A DNA stretch of 17,738 nucleotides from O2-02-FULL-42-9 sp038043025 (GCA_038043025.1 JBBTCW010000074.1:1-17738), one strand, 5' to 3'; shown: positions 6,901 through 14,145, numbered from the stretch's first letter. Numbers and translations: made by a program. The notes: generated from the letters alone by a model not told the origin.

Positions 6901-9361
6901 GATGCTGTGCGAATATTTGCAGTCGATCGATGGCGATATCGGCGAAATTGATCACTTGTCGATGACCTCGATAATGCAATGTTATCGGGGCTTGCTTTTG
7001 CTGCGGTAAATTTAAAATTGGTAGGGTGCTCAGATAATCTTTCCAAAACTGTTGGTCTGATGCGGTTACTTTTTTTTCTGATGCAATCATATCCATATAT
7101 TGCCAGGATACAGCGGGTAGCTCGTGACCCCGATAGAGCTGTTCTAATTCTTTAAAAAAAATCTGAAACATAGAAATGCCATCGACGATCAAATGATGTG
7201 TAGTGATAAATAATTGATGCGTGTGATCAGGTAATTCGACAAATAAGAATCGAATTAACAAATCTTGGCTCAGTCGAAATGGTTTTTTACAATCGTCTGT
7301 GGCGAGTTGAAGGGCAGTTTGTGTATCCGTTTGGATGCAATGTAATTGTACGGGTGCTGTGATTTCGATGCGTTGACAAGGAATGCCATCGTTGACATAA
7401 AACTGCGCGCGCAAGATATGATGTCGTTGCAAGAGTGTATTAATAGCCTGTTCTAATCGTGGGATATTTACAGGTCTTGGCATCGTAATCGTCATCGGTT
7501 CGTTATAAATCGGTTGATCCGGTGCCGTTTGTTGGTGAACCCAGATCAATTGCTGTATTTTTGAGAGCGGGATGTCGATATTGGGTGAAGCAGCCGGTTG
7601 CGATACGGATGGTATGGCTTTGAGGCAAGGAGCTAATGCTCGAATGGTGGGGTATTGATAGATATCCGTTGTTGAAAACGTTTGATGCAAGGCTTTTTCA
7701 ACGGCGATAATTAATGATGGTATTCGCAGTGAATGTCCGCCCAGATCAAAGAAATTATCATCGATGCCAATGGGAGATCGATGGAGTAGTTCGGACCAAA
7801 TAGGTTGTAATTGTTTTTGTAATTCCGTTTCAGGGGGTTGATAAGAAGAAACAGGTAACGCATTTTGTTCATCTAAACGACGTAATTGAGCGCGATCGAT
7901 TTTGCCCGTTTGATTAAGCGGGAAATGTTCGAGAACAAAGAACAGTGCGGGTATCATATAGTCCGGCAGCGTTTGTTTTAAATGAGCAATCAGTTGTGTG
8001 GCCGAGAGTGTTTGTTTAGTTTTAAAGACGATAAATGCGACCAGATATTTTTCGTGTTCGGTGTTTTCTTTGGATAAAACGAGTGCTTGGTCGATGCGCG
8101 GATGAGTTAAAAGACAAGCGGTAATTTCATCGGGTTCGATGCGAAATCCACGGATTTTAACTTGATCATCGATGCGTCCAATGAATTCCAAATTGCCATC
8201 TTGCAATTCCCGCACGAGATCACCGGTACGATACAGTCGCCCGGATCCGAAGGGATTGGCAATGAACTTCTCTGCCGTTAATGCAGGGTTGTTGAGGTAG
8301 CCGCGGGCTACTTGTGGTCCGCCAATCAGTAACTCGCCGGATTTTTTTCTTGAACAAAGTCTATTTTTATTGTCGATGATGTAATAATAATTGGGCGAGC
8401 GAATTGACCCAATAGAAGAGAGGTTATTATCCGAGTTAGAATCAAAAGAATAATAAGCAATACCCACCGTGGTTTCTGTTGGACCATATTCGTTAATGAT
8501 AGATATTTTTTTTAACAATCGATGACAGAGGGTTATGTCATCAAGATTGATTTTTTCTCCTCCTAATATAATTAATTTTAAACAGGACAAGCTTTTTATC
8601 TCATCCAAAAATAACAATAACTCATGAAGATAAGAAGGCGTTATTTTAATCAAAGTAACATGATGTTTTTTTAAATGCTTCAAATACAATAGGGGATTAT
8701 GCTTGTCTTTAATATTAAATCCACTCATCGAACCGCCTGATATACTAGGCATTAGTAAGCAAGTGATTGACATATCAAATGCAGGCGATGAGGAAAAATC
8801 CACTATTGCGTTAGTATCGAGCGGTATATTTTGTTGAAATAGTAAAACATAAGAGAGTAAATTTTCATGCGAAATCATTACTCCTTTTGGGTTGCCCGTT
8901 GAGCCCGATGTAAATATGACATAAGCCAAATGATTTATTTGAATTGATTTTTTTATTTGTTTTTTTGAATAAGCATTTAATTGGGGTAATTTAGTGAAGC
9001 ATAAGCTAGATTTTGTTTCATTTTGAATTTGCTGCATTTTTGCATTGCTAATATCCTGTTCGATGGGTACATAAATTGCGCCGGCTTTCATAATTCCCCA
9101 AAAAGTTATTGACAGTTCAGTGATTGATTCCATTCTCACCATAACATACTGATTGATGCTAATATTATTCATTATTAGATAATTTGCTAATTGATTAGAT
9201 TTTTCATCTAATTCACGATAGGTGAGCGTTGCCGCTTCATATTGTACCGCAATATGATGTGGTGTTTTTTGTACTTGTTGCTCAAAGAGATCTAAGACAG
9301 TGAATTGTTTATGCGCGCCATCAACAGATGCGGATTGCTCTGCTAGAATGCCTGTTTCCAT
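3938..9361 (-). CDS. dimodular non-ribosomal peptide synthetase, A-T-C-A-T-TE
   Basis: The protein has 1807 residues and six domains. A1 (about 20-505) has core TSGSTGNPKG at 151-160, YGPTET and TGKIDR. T1 has FFDLGGHSL, with pantetheine serine S544. The condensation domain (about 595-1010) has intact HHLIVDG at 722-728. A2 (about 1025-1495) has TSGSTGDPKG and TGKVDR. T2 has FFEQGGNSL, S1532. The type I thioesterase (about 1570-1800) has GYSSG with S1656, D1680 and H1782 as the likely triad. It starts straight at an A domain, so it initiates without an acyl starter, and no epimerase is present. By alignment to GrsA I read the A1 pocket as D-M-T-K-I-G-E-V-G-K, close to the asparagine code, and A2 as D-G-S-T-I-A-V-I-C-K, GrsA-like and probably aromatic. 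The predicted product is a dipeptide, Asn then an aromatic residue, released by hydrolysis or cyclisation. AAGGAA lies 9-10 bases before the ATG. No PPTase, MbtH or transporter is adjacent. Confidence 0.93.
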   Translation of the reverse strand: METGILAEQSASVDGAHKQFTVLDLFEQQVQKTPHHIAVQYEAATLTYRELDEKSNQLANYLIMNNISINQYVMVRMESITELSITFWGIMKAGAIYVPIEQDISNAKMQQIQNETKSSLCFTKLPQLNAYSKKQIKKSIQINHLAYVIFTSGSTGNPKGVMISHENLLSYVLLFQQNIPLDTNAIVDFSSSPAFDMSITCLLMPSISGGSMSGFNIKDKHNPLLYLKHLKKHHVTLIKITPSYLHELLLFLDEIKSLSCLKLIILGGEKINLDDITLCHRLLKKISIINEYGPTETTVGIAYYSFDSNSDNNLSSIGSIRSPNYYYIIDNKNRLCSRKKSGELLIGGPQVARGYLNNPALTAEKFIANPFGSGRLYRTGDLVRELQDGNLEFIGRIDDQVKIRGFRIEPDEITACLLTHPRIDQALVLSKENTEHEKYLVAFIVFKTKQTLSATQLIAHLKQTLPDYMIPALFFVLEHFPLNQTGKIDRAQLRRLDEQNALPVSSYQPPETELQKQLQPIWSELLHRSPIGIDDNFFDLGGHSLRIPSLIIAVEKALHQTFSTTDIYQYPTIRALAPCLKAIPSVSQPAASPNIDIPLSKIQQLIWVHQQTAPDQPIYNEPMTITMPRPVNIPRLEQAINTLLQRHHILRAQFYVNDGIPCQRIEITAPVQLHCIQTDTQTALQLATDDCKKPFRLSQDLLIRFLFVELPDHTHQLFITTHHLIVDGISMFQIFFKELEQLYRGHELPAVSWQYMDMIASEKKVTASDQQFWKDYLSTLPILNLPQQKQAPITLHYRGHRQVINFADIAIDRLQIFAQHHHTTLFTVLFAAFHLLIYQYSQQKDLAIGTLLSIRDRDETQSMMGNFLNNIIVRSNIDTQMSFDAYLLYIWNHLKQVYAHAHVSWQELSALLPKGRMPIQAAFVYEPGMYQSPLGWRCSQLLVHPGTTKFDLTFELDQADNHLMGRVEYSTDCFADWFIASMIAHFHWLLNNILQQPQQSIAELIQITKQDQQQLDRWNQTDVPAPPYHTLVAAFEAQAERTPYQTAIVDENQTITYEALNAKANQLAHYLIEQGASTKTLIALCMPKGIPLIITMLGVLKSGAAYVPIDPDTPQKRKNYILKDTQAHLCLQELPKINGYSNANPRQPIHGENLAYVIYTSGSTGDPKGVMIKHESVLNTLISQINIFELRTKHTVCSTCHPMFDGFISEIFTTLLSGATLFLFLSTNLKYLQNKPYTMATIIPSRLKSLTHNLMLDKIIMAGESCSLALMRKWSTKVTLNVYGPTETAICATAHYCLPKDSYVSIGRPLANTKIYILNDQLQPLPIGCIGEICISGIGLATGYLNQPTLTAEKFISNPFCNQPPYNRLYRSGDLGRFWPDGNLEFIGRMDQQVKIRGFRIECGEVESALFEHPAIQQAAVIARTDSEKEKYLAAYFVAKTKLKAADLRIFLQNRLPSYMIPNIFVELDTIPMTSTGKVDRQQLPEPAPNSASPLRLPQTPTQKMLADHWKRLFGQKTISIDADFFEQGGNSLKAMQFLNDLPIQPTLTLKDLFQHPTIEQLAHYIDSQSFENSNLILINRHNDKPPLFLVHPIGGTVFCYYPLAQQLKRPIYAIQDPSVQMEDPLFDSVESMAAYYIKMIKAICPTGPYHLGGYSSGATVAVEMAHQLGDVVRDIMLIDGWAHYPDSIKQKAVLEDSLKRQQQQWQKQIGEQDLLLEKLLKLQWQRAQLFEQYRIPPISSPLILFKAQEILPFFKDMDSLFNHWDRYAQQPITVHHITGTHQTVLEKNNIQALVALCSMYDEAMIN

Positions 9362-9486
9362 TCAGACGATTCCTTGTTTTATTTTTAGTCAAGCCTGTGA
9401 TTTTTTCAGTAATTTTTCAAGTGGCATTTTAACAAAATTTAAGGTAGGGTGGTTAAGCATTATTAATTAAAATGGGAGTTTATTTT

Positions 9487-10743
9487 ATGTCGAAAGTGTT
9501 GACAGTGGAAGAGTTGAACACCATGGCAGAAATTGTTAAAGCGGTGACAGGGGAGGTCGTGAGTGCAGATAAAAACCCTATTGAATACCTACAAAGGGTG
9601 CGTAATTTTTTGGAGAATGTTATTGATAAGATGCCTGGACGTGCATATTGGATGGATGCGAATGGTGTGACATTGGGTTGTAATAATAATTTAGTGATTC
9701 ACGGCGGCTTTTCTTCCAAAGCAGACATAATCGGTAAAACAAATTATGAGTTACCATGGAAGAGTAATGCAGACACCTATACCAGAAATGATCAACAAGT
9801 CATGAGTAGCGGGAAAGAATTGGAATTTGAAGAAATAGCAACATTACCCAATGGTACGTTTGCTACATCTTTAACGCATAAACTTCCATTGCGTGATCTT
9901 TCCGGAAAAACCATCGGCGTTCTTGGAATTTCCCTCGATATCACTGAGCGGAAGAAACTGGAAGAAAAACTGCGCGTATCACAGGCGCGAGAAGCGGCAG
10001 AAAAATCACGCGAAACATCAATGCGTGCGATGGCGGGCAGTATTGCGCATGATATGCGGACACCGCTCTCGGCGATTTTGATGGCAGCGGGGGGTGTTAA
10101 AAAAATATTACCGCGACTCATTCAAGCCTATCAAATGGCGCAAGAGGCTAACTTAGATGTTCCCTTGATTCGTAAAGATCATATGGCGATATTAAATGAC
10201 GTGATGGATCATATTGAGAATGAATCGCAGTTTGCACTTTCCATGATTACGTCGACGCTCCAAGCGGTGAGTGAGGGCGGATTGGACACGCAGCGTTTTG
10301 AAAACATCAGCATGGCAGATTGCGTGCGGACAGCGATAAGCATGTATGGCTATAAGACGCTAGAAGATAAAGACAAGGTGCATGTTCAATGCGATCATGA
10401 TTTTATATTTTGGGGTAACAAAGAAGTGATGATGAATACGCTGTTTAATCTGATGAAAAATTCATTTCATTTTATCGAGGAAGCACAAAAGGGAGAAATT
10501 ACGATTTTGTTAAAATCTTCCGGTGATCAGAATTACGTACATTTTAAAGATACGGGACCCGGCATGTCAGCCGACGTATTACAGCATCTGTTTGAACCTT
10601 TTTTTACGCATCGTGAAGGCGGCACGGGATTGGGATTAAATTTTTGTAAAAAAGCGATGGATGCTTTTAATGGAGAAATTCGTTGTGATTCAAAAGAGGG
10701 AGAATACACGGAATTTGTGATGCGGTTTCCAAACGTTTCTTGA
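9487..10743 (+). CDS. PAS-domain sensor histidine kinase, soluble, orphan
   Basis: I start at the ATG at 9487 because GGGAG (9474-9478) sits 8 bases upstream. The in-frame ATG at 9472 overlaps that site and would add MGVYF. The protein has 418 residues and no membrane segment. A PAS domain (about 35-155) opens with IDKMPGRAYWMDANG and ends in the DITERKKLEEKL hinge. A helix leads to the H-box GSIAHDMRTPLSAI (phosphoacceptor H188). The catalytic domain has an N-box (NLMKNS, N325), G1 (DTGPGM, D355), F (FEPFFTH) and G2 (GTGLGL, 380-385). It should autophosphorylate in response to a cytoplasmic signal or ligand. No receiver or regulator gene is nearby. It is divergent from the NRPS gene, with 125 bases between the start codons, so control of or by the peptide is possible but unproven. 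Confidence 0.9.
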   Translation: MSKVLTVEELNTMAEIVKAVTGEVVSADKNPIEYLQRVRNFLENVIDKMPGRAYWMDANGVTLGCNNNLVIHGGFSSKADIIGKTNYELPWKSNADTYTRNDQQVMSSGKELEFEEIATLPNGTFATSLTHKLPLRDLSGKTIGVLGISLDITERKKLEEKLRVSQAREAAEKSRETSMRAMAGSIAHDMRTPLSAILMAAGGVKKILPRLIQAYQMAQEANLDVPLIRKDHMAILNDVMDHIENESQFALSMITSTLQAVSEGGLDTQRFENISMADCVRTAISMYGYKTLEDKDKVHVQCDHDFIFWGNKEVMMNTLFNLMKNSFHFIEEAQKGEITILLKSSGDQNYVHFKDTGPGMSADVLQHLFEPFFTHREGGTGLGLNFCKKAMDAFNGEIRCDSKEGEYTEFVMRFPNVS

Positions 10744-10748
10744 AGAAT

Positions 10749-10766
10749 GCGAAGCTCATGCTTCGC
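10749..10766. repeat. short hairpin between convergent genes
   Basis: GCGAAGC, TCAT, GCTTCGC form a perfect 7-bp stem with a 4-base loop, just past the kinase stop and before the folD stop on the other strand. A second small TCAT palindrome (CGCTCATGCG, 10770-10779) and CGAAGCTTCG (near 10813) follow. There is no clear U-run, so this is either a weak bidirectional terminator or a REP-like element. Confidence 0.5.
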
Positions 10767-10818
10767 CTTTCGCTCATGCGAACAAATCGGTTTCAGCGGA
10801 GAGGACGCGAAGCTTCGT

Positions 10819-11670
10819 TTACTTCTGAGCTGAGAGATGCATATATGCTGCATCCAACGTATTCTGCAACAACATCGCAACGGTCATGGGGCCGACGCCG
10901 CCGGGAACGGGCGTGATCCAGCTGGCTTTTTCTTTTGCCGACTCAAAATCAACATCGCCTGTCAATGTGCCGTCTGACAAACGGTTAATGCCAACATCAA
11001 TGACAACCGCGTTTTCTTTTATCCATTCGCCTTTAATATAATTGGGTTGGCCGATGGCGGTAATCACAATATCAGCTTGTTTAATTTTGTTAGATAAATT
11101 TTTTGTTTCGGCATGACAAGTGGTGACGGTGCAATCTTTCATTAATAATTCCAATGTCATGGGCAAGCCGACAATGAGCGAGGCGCCGATAACGATGACA
11201 TCTTTGCCCGCTAAATTAATCCCAGTATGCTTCAAAAGTTCCATAATGCCATAGGGTGTGCATGGTCGAAATTTCGGATGCTGTTGTGCAAGCAATCCAA
11301 TATTGATTGGATGAAAACCATCGATGTCTTTGTTGGGATTGATGGCTTCGATGATGGTTTGTGTGTTGATTTGTTTTGGAAGCGGGAGCTGAACTAAAAT
11401 GCCGCTGACGTTTTTATCTTGATTTAAGTCATTGATGACGCGGAGCAATTTAGCTTCGTCGATTGTTTTAGGTAATTCAATAATTTTTGGTACAATGCCG
11501 GTTTTATTACAAGCCAGTTTTTTGGCAGTGACATAACTTTTAGAGGCAGGGTCGTCGCCTACAAGAACTGCTGCAAAAATTGGTGGAGCAGGGAGTTCTG
11601 CTACTTTTTGTTTGATGCGAATGAGGTATTCATCAGCGATTTGTCGGCCATTAATGATTTTTGCTGTCAT
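10819..11670 (-). CDS. folD: bifunctional methylenetetrahydrofolate dehydrogenase / methenyltetrahydrofolate cyclohydrolase
   Basis: The enzyme has 283 residues, the family's usual length. It oxidises 5,10-methylene-THF with NADP+ and hydrolyses the methenyl product to 10-formyl-THF, supplying one-carbon units for purines and fMet. Visible signatures include YVTAKKLACNKTGI (catalytic Tyr/Lys region), GILVQLPLPKQI, PCTPYGIMELL, the nucleotide loop VIGASLIVGLPMTLELL, DVGINR and the C-terminal TPVPGGVGPMTVAMLL. The GAS form of the nucleotide loop resembles that of E. coli FolD, though Leu replaces the usual Asn in GASN and the usual Arg before Pro is also Leu. The ribosome binding site (GAAAG about 8-10 bases upstream) is weak. 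It is a single-gene unit, divergent from the tRNA cluster. Confidence 0.96.
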   Translation of the reverse strand: MTAKIINGRQIADEYLIRIKQKVAELPAPPIFAAVLVGDDPASKSYVTAKKLACNKTGIVPKIIELPKTIDEAKLLRVINDLNQDKNVSGILVQLPLPKQINTQTIIEAINPNKDIDGFHPINIGLLAQQHPKFRPCTPYGIMELLKHTGINLAGKDVIVIGASLIVGLPMTLELLMKDCTVTTCHAETKNLSNKIKQADIVITAIGQPNYIKGEWIKENAVVIDVGINRLSDGTLTGDVDFESAKEKASWITPVPGGVGPMTVAMLLQNTLDAAYMHLSAQK

Positions 11671-11707
11671 TTTGTGCTTTCAATGATCAATGTTCGTTCA
11701 AATGTTT

Positions 11708-11737
11708 ATTATAGCATGCTTTTTGGTCTGCTATAAT
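11708..11737. promoter_or_regulatory. back-to-back divergent promoters for folD (-) and the tRNA cluster (+)
   Basis: A perfect 9-bp inverted repeat reads ATTATAGCA (11708-11716) and TGCTATAAT (11729-11737), 12 bases apart. Each arm is an extended -10 (TG-C-TATAAT) facing outward. Starts are expected near 11701 on the minus strand, giving folD a leader of about 30 bases, and near 11744 on the plus strand, about 56 bases before tRNA-Pro. At 17-base spacing each -35 would be TTATAG, which lies in the other promoter's -10 arm. Polymerase could then probably occupy only one side at a time. Confidence 0.6.
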
Positions 11738-11799
11738 CTTGGGATTGTGGGATTGTGGATAATTGACCCGGGTGCTTGGTGCAGGTATTATCTGTTATT

Positions 11800-11876
11800 C
11801 GGGGTATAGCGCAGTCTGGTAGCGCGCCTGCTTTGGGAGCAGGATGTCGGGGGTTCGAATCCCTCTACCCCGACCA
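11800..11876 (+). tRNA. tRNA-Pro (anticodon TGG)
   Basis: The 77-base cloverleaf has acceptor CGGGGTA/TACCCCG, with the C1 typical of bacterial tRNA-Pro. The anticodon arm is CCTGC-TTTGGGA-GCAGG, the T-loop GTTCGAAT, the discriminator A, and CCA is encoded. Confidence 0.96.
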
Positions 11877-11900
11877 AATTCTTTAGAATCCTTAAGATTT

Positions 11901-11977
11901 GCGCCCGTAGCTCATTTGGATAGAGCATCGGCCTTCTAAGCCGAGGGTAACAGGTTCGAGTCCTGTCGGGCGCGCCA
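11901..11977 (+). tRNA. tRNA-Arg (anticodon TCT)
   Basis: The acceptor is GCGCCCG/CGGGCGC and the anticodon arm TCGGC-CTTCTAA-GCCGA. The T-loop is GTTCGAGT, the discriminator G, and CCA is encoded at 11975-11977. It starts 24 bases after tRNA-Pro and is probably co-transcribed with it. Confidence 0.96.
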
Positions 11978-12018
11978 GAGTCTGAATGGAGAATGCAAAG
12001 CATTCTTCATTCAGACTT
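11978..12018 (+). repeat. long hairpin in the tRNA operon spacer
   Basis: Arms 11979-11996 and 12000-12017 pair over 18 positions, with a single G-T wobble and a 3-base AAA loop. A further G-T pair closes it at 11978/12018, directly against the CCA of tRNA-Arg. It lacks a following U-run, so it looks more like a processing structure or a REP/MITE-like repeat than a terminator. Confidence 0.8.
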
Positions 12019-12066
12019 TGAGGGTGCCCGCAGGAGGAGAACCTGGGACGAGTCAAACAGTTTTAT

Positions 12067-12143
12067 GGTGAGTGTAGCTCAGTCGGTAGAGTCCCGGATT
12101 GTGATTCCGGTTGTCGTGGGTTCGAGCCCCATCACTCACCCCA
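12067..12143 (+). tRNA. tRNA-His (anticodon GTG)
   Basis: The acceptor GTGAGTG/CACTCAC carries the extra 5' G (12067) pairing with C73, the identity mark of tRNA-His. The anticodon arm is CCGGA-TTGTGAT-TCCGG and CCA is encoded (12141-12143). T7 follows at once (12144-12150) and could end transcription here. Confidence 0.96.
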
Positions 12144-12214
12144 TTTTTTTGCGGCTTGACCGCGGGGTCTAGGGATATTACACTGGCTTGTCAAAATGAC
12201 AACGTTGTATATAT

Positions 12215-12290
<76 letters not shown>

Positions 12291-12407
12291 ATTTGTTGAA
12301 GATTTAAAGTTTAGTGGTATTTAACCGTCCATGGCGCAGATCAGCACTCTGATGCTTTGTCGGTGGCGCTTCGCCAGAATATTTACATTAAAAGTGAGGT
12401 GAATGAG

Positions 12408-12602
12408 ATGTTAGAAATAGCCTTAAAAGAATTTTCTGAACGCACACGTGAAATTGAGCGAGAAGGTCTAGCATTAAAAATGGAAATGAGTCATTTACGT
12501 GCTGAGATGAGCAAAAATTTCAATCGCCACACGTTGGCCATTATTACAATATTAGGTTCTATGATGGCTCTATTTGCTTTCGTCGAACACTTCTTGCATT
12601 AA
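12408..12602 (+). CDS. small tail-anchored coiled-coil membrane protein
   Basis: I start at the ATG at 12408 because GAGG (12396-12399) is 8 bases upstream. The frame is open back to a TTG at 12357, which has no such site. The 64-residue protein has residues 1-40 as a charged, heptad-like helix (FSERTREIEREGLALKMEM). A single membrane helix follows (about 41-62, AIITILGSMMALFAFVEHF), ending just before the C-terminus. The architecture recalls small CCDC90/DUF1640-like proteins, but I cannot assign a family. It ends 11 bases before the iron-sulfur gene and may share its transcript. Confidence 0.7.
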   Translation: MLEIALKEFSERTREIEREGLALKMEMSHLRAEMSKNFNRHTLAIITILGSMMALFAFVEHFLH

Positions 12603-12613
12603 GAGTCTGTAAC

Positions 12614-13885
12614 ATGGGACATCGAACGTTAAAATCGGGCTACCAAGATTTTGTTGAACGCGTTAATCGTTTTCCGCAAGGTGCGCCGGCGTCGGCGGTT
12701 TTATATCAAATTCTAAAAATTCTTATGACGGAAGAAGAGGCGGCGCTCGCCAGTCAATTTCCGATTAAACCGTTTACGCTTAAAAAAATTGCTAAGATTT
12801 GGAAAAAAAACGAAGCCGAATCTCATAAGATTCTAGATCGTTTTGCTGATCGTGGCTTGTTGGTTGATATGGAAGTGCATGGTGAACAACAATATGTTTT
12901 GCCGCCACCGATGGCGGGGTTTATTGAATTTTCATTAATGCGTATTCGTGATGATATCGACCAAAAGCGGTTATCTGAATTATTACATGAATATATTAAC
13001 GTCGAAAAAGAATTTATTACTGATTTATTTGATGTGGGCGAAGCGCAATTGGTGCGAACTTTCGTGCAGGAGCCGGCTTTAACGCCCGAATTATCGCTTC
13101 AAGTGCTCGATTATGAGCGCGCGAGCGAAACGATTAAAAATGCCACTCATATTTGTGTTGGCATCTGTTATTGTCGACATAAAATGTATCATATGGGCAA
13201 AGCGTGCGATGCGCCATTAAACGATATTTGTATGACATTGAATGTGCCGGCGGCCTCGTTGATTAAGCATAAAATTGCCCGTCAAATTGATGTGGTAGAA
13301 GGGCTGGATATTTTACAAAAAGCGTATGATTGTAATTTGGCACAGTTTGGTGAAAACGAAAGAAAGAATACAAGTTTTATTTGCAACTGTTGTCCGTGTT
13401 GTTGTGAGGTGTCGTTGGCTGCTCGAAATTTTGGGTTAGTGCATCCCGCGAATCCTTCTAATTTTATTGCGGCACTTGAAACAGAAACTTGTGTTGGCTG
13501 TGGCAAATGTGCCATCGTGTGTCCGGTAGGTGCTTTTCGCATTGAGACCCAAGAAAACGGCCGAAAAAAAGCAGTGTTGGATGAAGGCGCATGTGTAGGT
13601 TGTGGAGTGTGTATTCGAAACTGCGCGCCAAAAGCATTAAAATTAAATAAACGCGGGTCAGATAAGATTTTTACACCCGTGACCTCAACGCATCGCATTG
13701 TGCTAGCCGCAATTAATAAAGGGCAGTTACAAGATTTGATTTTTGATAATCGTGCGCTTTGGAGTCATCGCGCATTGGCCGCAGTGTTGGGTGTGATTCT
13801 AAAGCTTCCACCGCTTAAACAATTTTTAGCAAGCAAGCAGATGAAATCTCGGTATTTGGAACAGTTGATTGAGAAGATGGATTGA
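12614..13885 (+). CDS. cysteine-rich 4Fe-4S protein with winged-helix-like N-terminus
   Basis: The protein has 423 residues. The N-terminal part (about 25-100) looks like a winged helix (FTLKKIAKIW-KNEAESHKILDRFADRGLL). The middle carries unusual cysteine clusters: C181, C185, C187, C198 and C206 (CVGICYCRHK... C... C), then CNCCPCCC at 257-264. Two classical ferredoxin [4Fe-4S] motifs follow, at C293/296/299/303 and C327/330/333/337, each ending in CP or CA. The C-terminal 80 residues are helical and amphipathic. No signal peptide is present, so it is cytoplasmic. It looks like an electron-transfer or redox-sensing protein. I know similar proteins annotated only as 4Fe-4S-binding, and the partner is unknown. 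No redox enzyme is intact beside it, although a 2-oxoacid:ferredoxin oxidoreductase fragment lies 0.7 kb away. Confidence 0.85.
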   Translation: MGHRTLKSGYQDFVERVNRFPQGAPASAVLYQILKILMTEEEAALASQFPIKPFTLKKIAKIWKKNEAESHKILDRFADRGLLVDMEVHGEQQYVLPPPMAGFIEFSLMRIRDDIDQKRLSELLHEYINVEKEFITDLFDVGEAQLVRTFVQEPALTPELSLQVLDYERASETIKNATHICVGICYCRHKMYHMGKACDAPLNDICMTLNVPAASLIKHKIARQIDVVEGLDILQKAYDCNLAQFGENERKNTSFICNCCPCCCEVSLAARNFGLVHPANPSNFIAALETETCVGCGKCAIVCPVGAFRIETQENGRKKAVLDEGACVGCGVCIRNCAPKALKLNKRGSDKIFTPVTSTHRIVLAAINKGQLQDLIFDNRALWSHRALAAVLGVILKLPPLKQFLASKQMKSRYLEQLIEKMD

Positions 13886-14004
13886 TGTGTTTGTATCAAA
13901 AAATCATGGGGTTGCGACGACTTTGTAATGAAGTAGAATAGATAATGTTGCGAATATATCCCAGCTTTAGTGTTGTTTATTCGCAATAAAATCACTAAAA
14001 CATG

Positions 14005-14032
14005 TTGCTAAACCCCAATTTAGTGTTACAAT
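14005..14032 (+). promoter_or_regulatory. candidate promoter of the RNA-binding protein gene
   Basis: TTGCTA (14005-14010), a 16-base spacer and TACAAT (14027-14032) form a reasonable sigma-70 promoter. The start near 14039 gives an untranslated leader of about 107 bases. CACTAAA (13994-14000) and TTTAGTG (14019-14025) form an inverted repeat around the -35. TTTAGTGTT also occurs a second time about 55 bases upstream, in the TTTAGTGTTG near 13965. Confidence 0.5.
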
Positions 14033-14145
14033 TCCAAGCGCATATTTCCTATGTCCTTCGATTTTGACCCCTCTTATAGGTTTTTCAAAAATGAAGATAC
14101 TTAAGTGATAGATGCATTTTTTAATCATTTTTGGAGAAAGTTTTC

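Noticed and set aside
3938..9361. Siderophore synthetase
   Set aside because: There is no catechol- or hydroxamate-loading domain, no cyclisation domain and no transport or Fur-box genes nearby. The pocket codes do not suggest chelating residues.
9380..9400. TTGACT on the minus strand as -35 of the NRPS gene
   Set aside because: A -10 at normal spacing would fall on the ribosome binding site and start codon region.
11788..12003. 71-residue minus-strand ORF reading DRTRTCYPRLRR and GVEGFEPPTSCSQ
   Set aside because: It is antisense to tRNA-Pro and tRNA-Arg. This is a well-known spurious translation of tRNA genes.
12188..12214. Promoter for tRNA-Lys (TTGTCA with TATATA, and TTGTCA-AAA-TGACAA inverted repeat)
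   Set aside because: The TATATA ends one base before the tRNA, too close for a -10 to give a start before base 1, and the spacing is only 14. The inverted repeat is real but unexplained.
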